Positions 1 to 8,102 of a DNA stretch of 64,000 nucleotides are shown one piece after another (within the stretch, counting starts at the first letter, position 1; the number at the start of each line of letters is the position of its first letter). The notes beneath the pieces are model-generated. The model did no database searches, had not been told where the DNA came from, and worked only from the letters and a program-made list of their open reading frames with translations. The position numbers and the translations under genes are program-made. This DNA comes from JABDJZ01 sp047619685 (lineage in GTDB: Bacteria > Bacteroidota > Rhodothermia > Rhodothermales > UBA10348): assembly GCA_047619685.1 (NCBI GenBank), contig JBLHLC010000024.1, positions 5,185-69,184 on the forward strand. Reading direction: 5' to 3'.

Positions 1-377
1 CGGAGAGCACGATCCAGTCCACCATGAGCGCGCCAAGCACCATCAGCCCAAACGATACCCAGGCCATGGATTTCGAGGCCAGACGCGCATTGAGCAGGCT
101 CGTGCAGCAGAAATAAAGGACCGCGATCTCGAAACAGGATCCAGAAGATCAGCATGTTCAGCCCGTGCAGCGTCAGCACACGGTAGTACATGACGTCACT
201 CAGGAGATGCACCGCGCTCCAGCGGGTCATCGCAATCAGAATGGCGCCGAGCGCCCCCACAAGGAGGAAGATAACCGCGGCAACCGCGTTGGCCGTGACG
301 AAGAATTGTGCCGTCAGACATACCGGGAGCCCGGTAGTCGAGCACGTCCTCACCTTGCCGTCAAAGAAGTTTCCCAT
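1..377 (-). CDS. ba3-type cytochrome c oxidase subunit I, 5' part, frameshifted, runs off window edge
   Basis: Catalytic subunit of a heme-copper terminal oxidase in the inner membrane, which reduces O2 to water. The minus strand reads ATG at 377, then a segment with TCSTTGLPVCLTAQF followed by the first membrane helix (ANAVAAVIFLLVGALGAIL) and VLTLHGLNMLIFWILF, all typical of ba3-type (CbaA-like) subunit I. At about 132-134 the reading must change frame. After the shift the protein continues FEIAVLYFCCTSLLNARL and then a further hydrophobic helix to the window edge. One extra or two missing bases in a short A run explain it. The start lies 9 nt after the subunit II stop codon, so the genes are co-transcribed. 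Family assignment is firm; whether the frameshift is biological or a sequence error is not known. Confidence 0.8.
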   Translation of the reverse strand, partial: MGNFFDGKVRTCSTTGLPVCLTAQFFVTANAVAAVIFLLVGALGAILIAMTRWSAVHLLSDVMYYRVLTLHGLNMLIFWILFRDRGPLFLLHEPAQCASGLEIHGLGIVWADGAWRAHGGLDRAL

Positions 378-386
378 GGCTGGCCT

Positions 387-911
387 CTATTCGACGATGA
401 TGCGGCCGGTCATCAAATGATGACCGATTCCGCAGAATTCGTCACAGATCAAGCTGAATTCGCCGCTCGCCGAGGGCGTGATGGTCAGCACATGGTCGTA
501 GCCAGGGAGCACGTGGAAATTCATGTTCATCGGCTGTATCGACAGTCCATGCTGGAGGTCCAGCGATGAAACATGAAGCCCATAGGTCTGACCCTGGGAC
601 AACTTGAGGACCGGGTACCAGCGCCACATCTGACCCAGCAGGTAGATGTCGCTGCCGGGAGCCGGTTGAGCGATCGGGATTCCGTTCACCTCGCCAACCT
701 TGTTGGCTACCGTGAACTGCATCACGCGCTCAAAAAACGCGACCGGCTCCACGCGGTAGGACTCGCCGGTAGAGTTCTGTTTTCCCATGAAATGGGCGAA
801 GGGCATGGCCAGGAAGAGGACCATGCACCCGACGAAGCCCATTCCGATCCACAGGCGCTCTGCGCCCTCGGGACCCTTGAACCAGTTGGCTGGAGGGGGG
901 TGAATGCTCAT
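387..911 (-). CDS. ba3-type cytochrome c oxidase subunit II (CuA)
   Basis: Electron-entry subunit of the terminal oxidase; it takes electrons from cytochrome c through a binuclear CuA centre on the outer face of the inner membrane. The 174-residue protein has one N-terminal membrane helix (about residues 21-43) and a cupredoxin domain. The CuA ligands are visible: His121 in LQHGLS, then Cys156, Cys160, His164 and Met167 within CDEFCGIGHHLM. The short length and single helix fit the ba3/CbaB type rather than the aa3 type. It sits between the IIa and I subunit genes, with 16 and 9 nt spacing, in one operon. Confidence 0.92.
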   Translation of the reverse strand: MSIHPPPANWFKGPEGAERLWIGMGFVGCMVLFLAMPFAHFMGKQNSTGESYRVEPVAFFERVMQFTVANKVGEVNGIPIAQPAPGSDIYLLGQMWRWYPVLKLSQGQTYGLHVSSLDLQHGLSIQPMNMNFHVLPGYDHVLTITPSASGEFSLICDEFCGIGHHLMTGRIIVE

Positions 912-927
912 ATCCGCACCTCGTTGG

Positions 928-1089
928 TTATGGCAGTTGGCCGAGTGGCATCCTGGCGAGATCGATCCAACCCCAGACCGTGTAGGACAGGAACGGGATG
1001 ATCAGACCCAGAACGAGGAGGAGCCATGGGTTATCCATGAGCCGCTGAATGGGGTGCTTGTTCTCGTTTTCCATGCTGCCGTCTTCCAT
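928..1089 (-). CDS. small single-helix oxidase subunit (subunit IIa-like)
   Basis: Small membrane protein of 53 residues with one hydrophobic helix (WLLLVLGLIIPFLSYTVWGW). Its position directly upstream of subunits II and I matches the subunit IIa (CbaD-like) gene of ba3 oxidases, which supplies the helix missing from the short subunit II. The ATG at 1089 is preceded by AGGTG at a suitable spacing and is preferred over an upstream in-frame GTG at 1134; a second ATG at 1074 is possible. The role is inferred from context, length and topology, because such subunits share little sequence. Confidence 0.7.
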   Translation of the reverse strand: MEDGSMENENKHPIQRLMDNPWLLLVLGLIIPFLSYTVWGWIDLARMPLGQLP

Positions 1090-1151
1090 TGGGCACCTGC
1101 TTGATTTTCGAGAGGTCGCCACGGGGACGACCATTTCAATGGGCTTGAAGG

Positions 1152-1167
1152 TCTATTGTCAAATAGA
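1152..1167. promoter_or_regulatory. 16-bp palindrome, candidate Rrf2 operator
   Basis: TCTATT-GTCA-AATAGA is a perfect 6-bp inverted repeat with a 4-bp spacer in the AT-rich divergent region between the oxidase operon (start 62 bp away) and the Rrf2 gene (start 113 bp away). Rrf2-family regulators bind AT-rich dyads of this sort. That this regulator binds here is inference. Confidence 0.45.
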
Positions 1168-1192
1168 TTTAGTGGACCTGCAACTCCATTGA

Positions 1193-1202
1193 GCAAATTT
1201 GC
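1193..1202. promoter_or_regulatory. 10-bp palindrome GCAAATTTGC
   Basis: A perfect 10-bp palindrome 78 bp upstream of the Rrf2 start codon and 26 bp from the 16-bp palindrome. It could be a second operator or part of the regulator's own promoter. The sequence shows only the symmetry. Confidence 0.3.
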
Positions 1203-1280
1203 GTTGGTTATACACTTCTTTCTTGAGAGGCCGTCCCTTTTTCCGGGCGCCTCGGTCCACGAAACCACCGTCAAAGACCC

Positions 1281-1679
1281 TTGCGCTTCAGTCGAACCGC
1301 AGAGTATGCCCTTCGCGTCGCCGCCTGCCTGGCCCGCAGCCCTGAAGGCGATTTTGTGCGCGCGCAGGAGATTGCCGAGGCGGCCGCCGTCCCGCGAGAC
1401 TACCTCTCGAAGATCATGCGCCGGTTGGTCGAGGCGGAATTACTCGAGTCTCGCAAGGGTCACGGGGGCGGCTTCCGGCTCGCCCGCGCGCCATCAGCGA
1501 TCAGGTTCATCGACGTCCTCTCGGCCGTCGGCTACCAGTCAGACGAAGGGCAGTGCGCCTTTGGATGGGACAAATGTTCGGTCACGGATCCCTGTCCTTT
1601 GCATCCGTTCTGGAGCAAACTTCGAGGCGATGTAGATCGCTGGGCGGGGAACAACACGCTGGCAGATTTCGGTGGGTAG
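1281..1679 (+). CDS. Rrf2 family transcriptional regulator
   Basis: DNA-binding repressor or sensor of 132 residues. The N-terminal winged helix (SRTAEYALRVAACLAR, then KGHGGGFRLAR in the wing) is characteristic of Rrf2 proteins such as IscR, NsrR and CymR. Three cysteines (92, 99, 105, within CAFGWDKCSVTDPC) lie at the place where family members bind an Fe-S cluster, so sensing of NO, redox state or iron is likely. The start is a TTG codon, set by the conserved R-F-S-R-T-A-E-Y beginning. It is divergent from the ba3 oxidase operon, with two palindromes between, which makes the oxidase its probable target. Confidence 0.88.
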   Translation: MRFSRTAEYALRVAACLARSPEGDFVRAQEIAEAAAVPRDYLSKIMRRLVEAELLESRKGHGGGFRLARAPSAIRFIDVLSAVGYQSDEGQCAFGWDKCSVTDPCPLHPFWSKLRGDVDRWAGNNTLADFGG

Positions 1680-1708
1680 GCGCCAGTTGACCTACCGCCT
1701 CATGGCCC

Positions 1709-3100
1709 CTACGCCGTAGCGCTGTCCATCGGCAACGAAATCGTAAACACGGTCTTCCCGGGCTTGGACTCAACCGAGATCCTCCCTTCGTGCTGCTCGG
1801 TGATAATGCGGTGGACTATCTCCAGTCCGAGGCCCGTCCCTTGTCCGACGTCCTTGGTGGTGAAGAACGGCTCGAAGATTTTGGAAACGACATCTTCAGG
1901 AATCCCGTGGCCGCTGTCGCTGATGCTGATTTCAACGCTTTGGCCACACTGCTTCCCCTCAAGGGTCAGTTGACCCTCGTCATCCATGGCGTCCACCGCG
2001 TTGTCGATGAGATTTGTCCACACCTGGTTGAGTTCACCCGGATGCCCTGGAACGAGCGGCAGATCGTCTGGGACCAGCAGGCGCACATCGATGGCCTTCT
2101 TGCGGATCTTGTGCCCGAGCATGGTCAACGTATTCCCGATCCCGGAGCCAAGGTTGGTCATCTCCTTCTCGGGAGAGCGATCCATGTGGGAATAGGCCTT
2201 GACTGACCCGACTAGATCTGAGATTCGGCCGGCCGCGGCGTGAATCTCATCCAGTAGACGGCTGGACGATATGCTGTTTTCGATCCAGGAAACCACATCG
2301 GCCACGGCACCGCCGGGCACCTCGCGAACAGCCAAATCCAGGTCCGCAGGAGTTATCCCGGCCTCGGCGAGGTTAGGCGCGATCTTCCAGGCGTCCTCAA
2401 CGTCCCGGTCCTCCAGCCAATCCAGGATGGCATCTTCCCGGTCCGCGAGTTCAACTGTGGAAAGTTTGGGGTTGGCGCCACTCACGCTGCAGAAACCACC
2501 GGACGGATTCACCATGTCCGGTCCCAGGCCGTGACGGGCCACCCGGGCTACAACCTGGGGAAGGGCCTCGAGCCGCTCCCGCAAGTCTGAGGCCGCTCGC
2601 CGCACGGCCGCCGCCGGGTTGTTGAGTTCGTGCGCCAGGCCCGCGGAAAGCTTGCCCAGGGCAAGCATCTTCTCGCGTTCCTGATCCGCCTTCGCCCCAC
2701 TCCTGACGCGGTCGGACAGCAGGGCAATCAGACGCTGGCCCAGGACGGGAATCCGATAGAGCATCTCTGGAAAGATGTCCTTGTGGAGCAAGCCAATCCT
2801 GCTCGGTTCGGTCGCGGTGCCGCGTCCTGGAATGTGGGTCATTCGGCTGTAGGGAAGCATTCCCGTAATGCCCCCCACCTGAATCGCACCGGTCAGGCGC
2901 CACTTCCCGGGCCCACCAAAGAAGAACTGGAACGCTCCCTCGAAGACCACGATCATATTGGGCGCCTCGTCACCGGGTACCATGACATCCTCTCCGGTGT
3001 CGTGCTTCACTTCAGCGAAGTGCGACGCCAGCCAGGTCCGGTCGTCCTCGCTCAGGTCCTCAAACTGGGGGACAAGCGTCAAGTCTTGCGCGGTAATCAT
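1709..3100 (-). CDS. cytosolic sensor histidine kinase with cyclic-nucleotide-binding-like domain
   Basis: Two-component sensor kinase of 463 residues with no membrane helix. Residues about 10-130 resemble a cNMP-binding/CRP-type beta-barrel (HDTGEDVMVPGDEAPNMIVV). A HisKA domain follows, with the phospho-accepting His157 in GLAHELNNP, then an ATPase domain with an N box (NLIDNAVDAM), G1 (DSGHGIPEDV) and G2 (GQGTGLGLEIV). It lies 12 nt downstream of the response regulator-flavoprotein fusion on the same strand, so the two probably form one signalling unit. The ligand of the sensory domain is unknown. Confidence 0.85.
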   Translation of the reverse strand: MITAQDLTLVPQFEDLSEDDRTWLASHFAEVKHDTGEDVMVPGDEAPNMIVVFEGAFQFFFGGPGKWRLTGAIQVGGITGMLPYSRMTHIPGRGTATEPSRIGLLHKDIFPEMLYRIPVLGQRLIALLSDRVRSGAKADQEREKMLALGKLSAGLAHELNNPAAAVRRAASDLRERLEALPQVVARVARHGLGPDMVNPSGGFCSVSGANPKLSTVELADREDAILDWLEDRDVEDAWKIAPNLAEAGITPADLDLAVREVPGGAVADVVSWIENSISSSRLLDEIHAAAGRISDLVGSVKAYSHMDRSPEKEMTNLGSGIGNTLTMLGHKIRKKAIDVRLLVPDDLPLVPGHPGELNQVWTNLIDNAVDAMDDEGQLTLEGKQCGQSVEISISDSGHGIPEDVVSKIFEPFFTTKDVGQGTGLGLEIVHRIITEQHEGRISVESKPGKTVFTISLPMDSATA

Positions 3101-3112
3101 TGCTTCACCAGT

Positions 3113-4756
3113 CTAGAGGGAGGCCAGATGGCGATGAACAAACGCAACAGAGACCGAGCCCTCGCCAACGGCAGACGCGACGCGCTTGATGGACTCGTGC
3201 CGGATATCGCCCGCCGCAAAAACTCCGGGTACACTGGTTTCCAGGAGATACGGCTCCCTCTCCAAAGGCCAGTCTGCAAGATGTGTGGCCGGATCAAGGT
3301 CCGGTCCGGTCAGAACAAACCCATGTTTGTCGCAGGAAATCTGACCCTGAAGCCAGTCCGTCCGCGGCCGCGCTCCGATAAACACGAACAGGTACGAGGC
3401 GTCCACCTGCGAAGGCTCGCCGGTTGTTAAGTTCTCTAGCACTAGCGATGTCAGGCGCTCGGACCCGACGCATTCCTTCACGCCGTTGTTCAGCCGCACC
3501 TCAATGTTCTCCGTTGCCAGGATGCGGTCCACGAGGTACCGGGACATCTTGGCCTCCAGGGAATTGCCCCGAACAAGCATGATCACCTTGCGCGCCTTCT
3601 CGCTGAAGCGCATCGCGGCCTGACCGGCCGAATTCCCGGCGCCGACCGTTACGACCACCTCGTCGACGCAGTTCTCGACTTCCGAGAGGGCGGCGCCGTA
3701 GTAGATGCCGCGGTCGGTCAGTTCATCCGCGCCTGGCGCAGGAAGCCTTCTCCAGGAAACCCCCATAGCCAGCATGAGGGCATGGCAGGAAATTTCGGAT
3801 CCGTCTGCCAGCTCCAATCTGCGGTACGGCCCGTCGATTGTGAGCGCCTTTACCCGCTGGGGGGACAGGATTTCGACATTGAACTTCTTGGCCTGGGTCA
3901 CAGCTCGACCGGTCAACTCGCTGCCCGAGAGACCGGCCGGGAAACCCAGATAGTTTTCGATCTTGCTGCTCGTTCCTGCCTGGCCGCCCGGCGCGGATTC
4001 CTCCACCAGCATGGTAGACAGCCCCTCGGAACCGCCGTACACGGCCGTGGCAAGACCCGCCGGTCCGGCCCCGATGATCACCAGTTGGTAGAACGGGCTC
4101 TTGGCCCGGGTTTGCAGTCCGATCCCGTCTGCCAACTCCTGCTCAGACGGGTTGAGCAGCCTGGTGCCGTCCTCCAGGACAACGATGGGCAATACGTCAT
4201 CGTTGACCAGGCTCCTGGCCTGGTCCGAGGTCTCCACGTCCAGGAAGGAGTAGGGGATCAGGCTACGCGCCAGGAAGTCCCGAATTTGGTGGCTCCTGGC
4301 AGACCAGCGATCGGCGACGAGCTTGATACCCGGATAGCCGGGCCGCCACCCGACGTTCCAGTCATCAAGCAGGCCATCCACGACCGGATACAGCTTCTCT
4401 TCCGGCGGGTCCCAGGGTTTGACGAAGTAATAATCGACTTGAGATGAGTTGATTGCCGCGATGGCGGCTTCCGTGTCGCTGTAGGCCGTGAGGAGCGCGC
4501 GCTTGGCGCGGGGGAAGTGCGCGCGGGACTCGGACAGCAAAGTCACACCGTCCATGAGGGGCATTCGCTGGTCTGAGAGAATCAGCGCGACATGTTCGGC
4601 CCTGGACTTCAACTCCGCGAGCGCCTCGAGTGCGGTTGCACCGGAGTCTGCTCTCATGATGCGATACTCCTTCCCGTATTGGCGCCTGATGTCGCGTGCT
4701 ACCGCAGCCAGCACCTGGGGGTCATCGTCTACGGCGAGAATAACGGGCTTGGCCAT
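3113..4756 (-). CDS. response regulator fused to thioredoxin-reductase-like FAD/NAD(P) oxidoreductase
   Basis: Fusion protein of 547 residues. Residues 1-130 are a receiver domain (AVDDD near the N-terminus, phospho-acceptor Asp62 in LSDQRMPLMDG, and FVKPW with the conserved Lys). Residues about 145-215 resemble a glutaredoxin/thioredoxin fold (SHQIRDFLARSLIPYSFLDVE) without a CxxC. Residues 220-547 form a TrxB-like flavoprotein: FAD site GAGPAG 229-234, second dinucleotide site VGAGNSAG 371-378 and FAADGD-like FAAGD near 513-517. The redox-active CxxC expected around residues 353-357 is replaced by YGAALSE, so it cannot work as a classical thioredoxin reductase. It is the likely partner of the adjacent kinase. 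Similar receiver-reductase fusions are known; their reaction is not established. Confidence 0.88.
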   Translation of the reverse strand: MAKPVILAVDDDPQVLAAVARDIRRQYGKEYRIMRADSGATALEALAELKSRAEHVALILSDQRMPLMDGVTLLSESRAHFPRAKRALLTAYSDTEAAIAAINSSQVDYYFVKPWDPPEEKLYPVVDGLLDDWNVGWRPGYPGIKLVADRWSARSHQIRDFLARSLIPYSFLDVETSDQARSLVNDDVLPIVVLEDGTRLLNPSEQELADGIGLQTRAKSPFYQLVIIGAGPAGLATAVYGGSEGLSTMLVEESAPGGQAGTSSKIENYLGFPAGLSGSELTGRAVTQAKKFNVEILSPQRVKALTIDGPYRRLELADGSEISCHALMLAMGVSWRRLPAPGADELTDRGIYYGAALSEVENCVDEVVVTVGAGNSAGQAAMRFSEKARKVIMLVRGNSLEAKMSRYLVDRILATENIEVRLNNGVKECVGSERLTSLVLENLTTGEPSQVDASYLFVFIGARPRTDWLQGQISCDKHGFVLTGPDLDPATHLADWPLEREPYLLETSVPGVFAAGDIRHESIKRVASAVGEGSVSVAFVHRHLASL

Positions 4757-4826
4757 GTCGTCTGCCGGTCAAGCCGGTCGAGATAATTCTGAGGAGTCGG
4801 AAAGTACCCCAGAGAAGGGCCCCGGT

Positions 4827-6356
4827 TCAGCCTCTCAGCACTTCGAGGAACGCATCTCCGTACCGGTCTCTTTTGGTCAGTCCGACGCCGGTCACTTTCA
4901 GGAGTTGATCCAGCGTTTTGGGTCGTCGCATGGTCATCTCCAGAAGCACTTTGTCACCAAAGACGATGTACGCGGGCACACCGGCCTCGTCCGCCAGGGT
5001 CTTTCGAAGGGCTCTCAGTTGCTCGAACATTTCCCGGTCCTCGCGGCCCAGGTCGTCCGCGGACGCGCCGGCTGTGGCCAACCCGGTTTTCCTTCGGGCT
5101 GGCTTGGTGAGGACCTTGATGTCGGCCAAACGCGACTCGATGGCGACACCGGTGCACACGTCGCAGTGTTCGCCACAGCGGTCGATTTTCTCGTCGAAGT
5201 GGGCGACCAGCGCCTGATGGCGACAACTCTGCTGCTCGATCAGGCGAAACAGTCGAACAGTGGCCTGCCCGACCCGCGCACGGACCTCGAGGTCGTCGAT
5301 CGAGTCCAGAAACCGTTCTTGCGCCTTGACATCGGCCCAGGAATAGAAGAGGACACAGTCGCTTGCGAGGCCGTCCCGGCCTGCCCGACCAATCTCCTGG
5401 TACCAGGATTCGACGTCCTTCGGCATGTCCCGATGAATCACGAAGCGAACATTGGACTTGTCGATACCCATGCCGAAAGCGATCGTCGCCACGATCACGT
5501 CCGTGTCATCCCGCTGGAAGGCCTCCTGGTTTCTGGCCCGTTCCTCTGCGTCCAGTCCGGCATGGTAGGGTCTGGCCTTGACGCCATTTCGGACCAGGAA
5601 GTCGGTGGTCTGGTCCACCGCCTTACGGCTTACACAATAGACGATTCCGCTTTCGCCGGCGTGGGACCGGACAACCCCAAGGATCTCGTTTCGCGTGTTA
5701 CCGCCCTGGCCCTTCTTTCGGGCAGAAATCCGCAGGTTCGGTCGAAAAAAGGAGCCCTTGTAGCCGGCTGGCTTACGCATCCCGAGTTGCCTAAGAATGT
5801 CAACCGCAACCGGCCTGGTAGCCGTGGCCGTGAGGGCCAGGACCGGCACGTCCAGTTGCTGTTTCAGTCCGCGGAGGCGTCGATACGACGGCCTGAAATC
5901 GTGCCCCCACTGGCTTATGCAGTGCGCCTCGTCAACGACGAGCAGGGAGATGGGACAGTCACCCACGAAGTCGCCGAGGTGTCCATCCAACGCTTCCGGC
6001 GCCAGAAATACCAACTCGTATTTCCCCGCACGAAAGTCCGACATCCGGGCGCGCTTCTCGTCGAACGGGAGCGTAGAGTTGATGGCCACGGCCTTGAAAC
6101 CGAGCGCAACAACCGCGTCCACCTGGTCCTTCATCAACGAAATCAAAGGGGAGAGGACCAGAACGGTCCCTTCCAACAGCCGAGCCGGGAGTTGGTAGGT
6201 GAGTGACTTGCCGGCACCCGTTGGCATGAGTGCGATGCAGTCCTTGCCCGCGAGAACCGCGTCAATTACCTCGCGCTGACCAGGCCGAAAGTCGGGAAAG
6301 CCGAAGACCTCCTCGAGGACGGATTGGGGAGTCGCTAAGGTCAGGCTTTCTGGCAT
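4827..6356 (-). CDS. recQ: ATP-dependent DNA helicase RecQ
   Basis: 3'-5' DNA helicase that acts in recombination, replication-fork repair and unwinding of structured DNA. Visible parts: a Walker A (MPTGAGKSLTYQ), DEAH box (VVDEAHCISQWGHDFR), motif III (ALTATAT), motif VI (YQEIGRAGRDG), the RecQ zinc site (Cys pair in CGEHCDVC plus an upstream Cys) and a C-terminal HRDC-like domain (FEQLRALRKTLADEAGVPAY). The ATG at 6356 is chosen because conserved sequence begins soon after it; an in-frame GTG at 6440 would add 28 residues with no recognisable homology. About 509 residues, near the lower end of normal for the family. Confidence 0.95.
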   Translation of the reverse strand: MPESLTLATPQSVLEEVFGFPDFRPGQREVIDAVLAGKDCIALMPTGAGKSLTYQLPARLLEGTVLVLSPLISLMKDQVDAVVALGFKAVAINSTLPFDEKRARMSDFRAGKYELVFLAPEALDGHLGDFVGDCPISLLVVDEAHCISQWGHDFRPSYRRLRGLKQQLDVPVLALTATATRPVAVDILRQLGMRKPAGYKGSFFRPNLRISARKKGQGGNTRNEILGVVRSHAGESGIVYCVSRKAVDQTTDFLVRNGVKARPYHAGLDAEERARNQEAFQRDDTDVIVATIAFGMGIDKSNVRFVIHRDMPKDVESWYQEIGRAGRDGLASDCVLFYSWADVKAQERFLDSIDDLEVRARVGQATVRLFRLIEQQSCRHQALVAHFDEKIDRCGEHCDVCTGVAIESRLADIKVLTKPARRKTGLATAGASADDLGREDREMFEQLRALRKTLADEAGVPAYIVFGDKVLLEMTMRRPKTLDQLLKVTGVGLTKRDRYGDAFLEVLRG

Positions 6357-6494
6357 GCGGGGCGGTTTGCGTGGCGTGGCGGGTGGCAAAGTACGGGCGA
6401 ATCGGCGTTGGCCCCAGTGAAAGAGCGTGCTGATTCGCACCTTGCAACGGGGGCGCGCCGCTCACATCGGGCCGCGCGGATCAACTCGTGGCGG

Positions 6495-8042
6495 CTAGTT
6501 CTCGGAGATCCGCCCCAAGGCATCGATTCGAATGGACAATACGTTCTTTTGAAGTGCATCGAGGTCGATTCCCGTGAGGAAGCCCGTCCGTCGCCCCGCT
6601 GATCCGGCGATGGTCACGGTCACGTCCACAGAACCCACACCCGGAAGCCCGAAATGAAGGGGCAGATCAGACTGCGAGTCGTACCCCGAGCCGGTGTCCA
6701 CGAGCCGGGTGCCCAGTAGCGTTTCGGTCCCCGGAGCATACACCCTGACCTCGGCTCCCGGCCAGGCCGGGTGCCCTTCCGTGTCGACCACGCGCACTTG
6801 CAGCGAGCGAGCCGACCTGGCCTCGCTCAGCTCGTTCCGCATCAGGTGGTGCATGCCGTCCGGTGCGGCACCTGCCAACGCAAGATCAAGATCACCGTCA
6901 AGATCGAAGTCCACCCAGGTGGCTCCGTGGCTCGCGTTGAGTTCGAGAAGGGAGGGGGGTGTTGCGTCCACAAAGTGGCCTTCGCCTTCCCGTCGGTACA
7001 GGTAGTCGCGGTAGTGCACGCCGCCACCCACGGTGCCGTTTACGTAGAGATCCAGTGCGCCGTCGTTGTCAAAATCACCCCACACGCATGTGTCGTAGCG
7101 CGACACCGTGCCCAGGCTGTCCGACGCCAGCGCCTCCCCCCAAACGCCCGGCTCCGCTCCGCGTAGCAGGGCGTTTGCGCCGTAGTTCGCAAAGAACAGG
7201 TCGAACACCCCATCCGTGTCCACGTCCGCTGCGCAGACGCGGACACTACCCTCAGACTCATCGCCCAAAGCCCGGCCGCCGGCCGCCACCGGCCCATCGG
7301 CAGCGACGTCCACGAACACGCCCCCGTCGTTCCGCCAGAGCCCATTCGCGTCGCCATTCATGTTGGCCGTCACAAGGTCCAGATCTCCGTCTTGATCCAT
7401 GTCCAGCCAGACCGCCCCGACCGTTCGCCGGGGATCCCCGATGCCAGATGCTTCGGTCACGTCCAGGAATCCCGCGGGACCGTCATTCCTGAACAGCAGG
7501 TTGGCTCTGTCGCGCAATGCAAGAAACAGGTCAAGGTCCCCGTCGGTATCGTAGTCGATCCATGAGGCCTGGCGCGTGGTCCCTTCGGTCAGTTGGAGTC
7601 CGACACCGGCCGAAACCTCTGAGAAACCCGCCGAACCGCGGTTCTGAAACAGGGCGGTGATCGGCGCCTCGCCGGCGAAGCCCAGAAACAAATCGGAATC
7701 CCCGTCGCCATCGAAGTCCCCCCAGGCCGAGGTCCGAACGGAACGCTCCACCAGGATTCCGAGGTCTGCCGCCACGTCCCGGAATCCCGAGCCGAGGTCG
7801 TTCCGGTAGAGCCGACTGGCCGTCCCGTTGAAGCCCACAAACCTGTCGGGATCCCCGTCGCCGTCAAAGTCCGCCCAGGCGTCCGTCAACGCGCCGCCGT
7901 CACTGAACAACTCCGGATGAAACGCGACGAACCGGGCCGGTTCGGGAGGGGCCGTGGAGGGGGCGCAGGCGGATGCCACCCCTACAAGAACCAGAAGGAT
8001 GGGCCGAGCGACCGTCCGAAATGGACTGGATGGGTGTTTCAT
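6495..8042 (-). CDS. FG-GAP/VCBS repeat lipoprotein with ASPIC/UnbV C-terminal domain
   Basis: Secreted lipoprotein of about 515 residues. The N-terminus has a hydrophobic signal ending in a lipobox (VGVASAC). At least eight beta-propeller-type repeats follow, each with a calcium-loop motif of the form DFDGDGDPD, DYDTDGDLD or DMDQDGDLD, and the C-terminus has the ASPIC/UnbV signature (AEVRVY, then GSGYDSQSDLPLHFGLP). Such proteins sit at the cell surface and are often linked to adhesion or matrix binding; no enzymatic residue is evident. Start at ATG 8042, because the 11 upstream in-frame residues do not improve the signal peptide. A second FG-GAP gene, damaged, lies at 55.8 kb. Confidence 0.85.
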   Translation of the reverse strand: MKHPSSPFRTVARPILLVLVGVASACAPSTAPPEPARFVAFHPELFSDGGALTDAWADFDGDGDPDRFVGFNGTASRLYRNDLGSGFRDVAADLGILVERSVRTSAWGDFDGDGDSDLFLGFAGEAPITALFQNRGSAGFSEVSAGVGLQLTEGTTRQASWIDYDTDGDLDLFLALRDRANLLFRNDGPAGFLDVTEASGIGDPRRTVGAVWLDMDQDGDLDLVTANMNGDANGLWRNDGGVFVDVAADGPVAAGGRALGDESEGSVRVCAADVDTDGVFDLFFANYGANALLRGAEPGVWGEALASDSLGTVSRYDTCVWGDFDNDGALDLYVNGTVGGGVHYRDYLYRREGEGHFVDATPPSLLELNASHGATWVDFDLDGDLDLALAGAAPDGMHHLMRNELSEARSARSLQVRVVDTEGHPAWPGAEVRVYAPGTETLLGTRLVDTGSGYDSQSDLPLHFGLPGVGSVDVTVTIAGSAGRRTGFLTGIDLDALQKNVLSIRIDALGRISEN

Positions 8043-8102
8043 GACTAAATGTGAGTCAACGCGACAGGGACACAAGGGCCTCTGTACCTGTCCCGGTTCT
8101 CC

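Noticed and set aside
4488..6206. Long plus-strand frame antisense to RecQ (572 codons).
   Set aside because: It is a shadow of a GC-rich gene; RecQ motifs on the minus strand are complete and the antisense protein has no recognisable domain.
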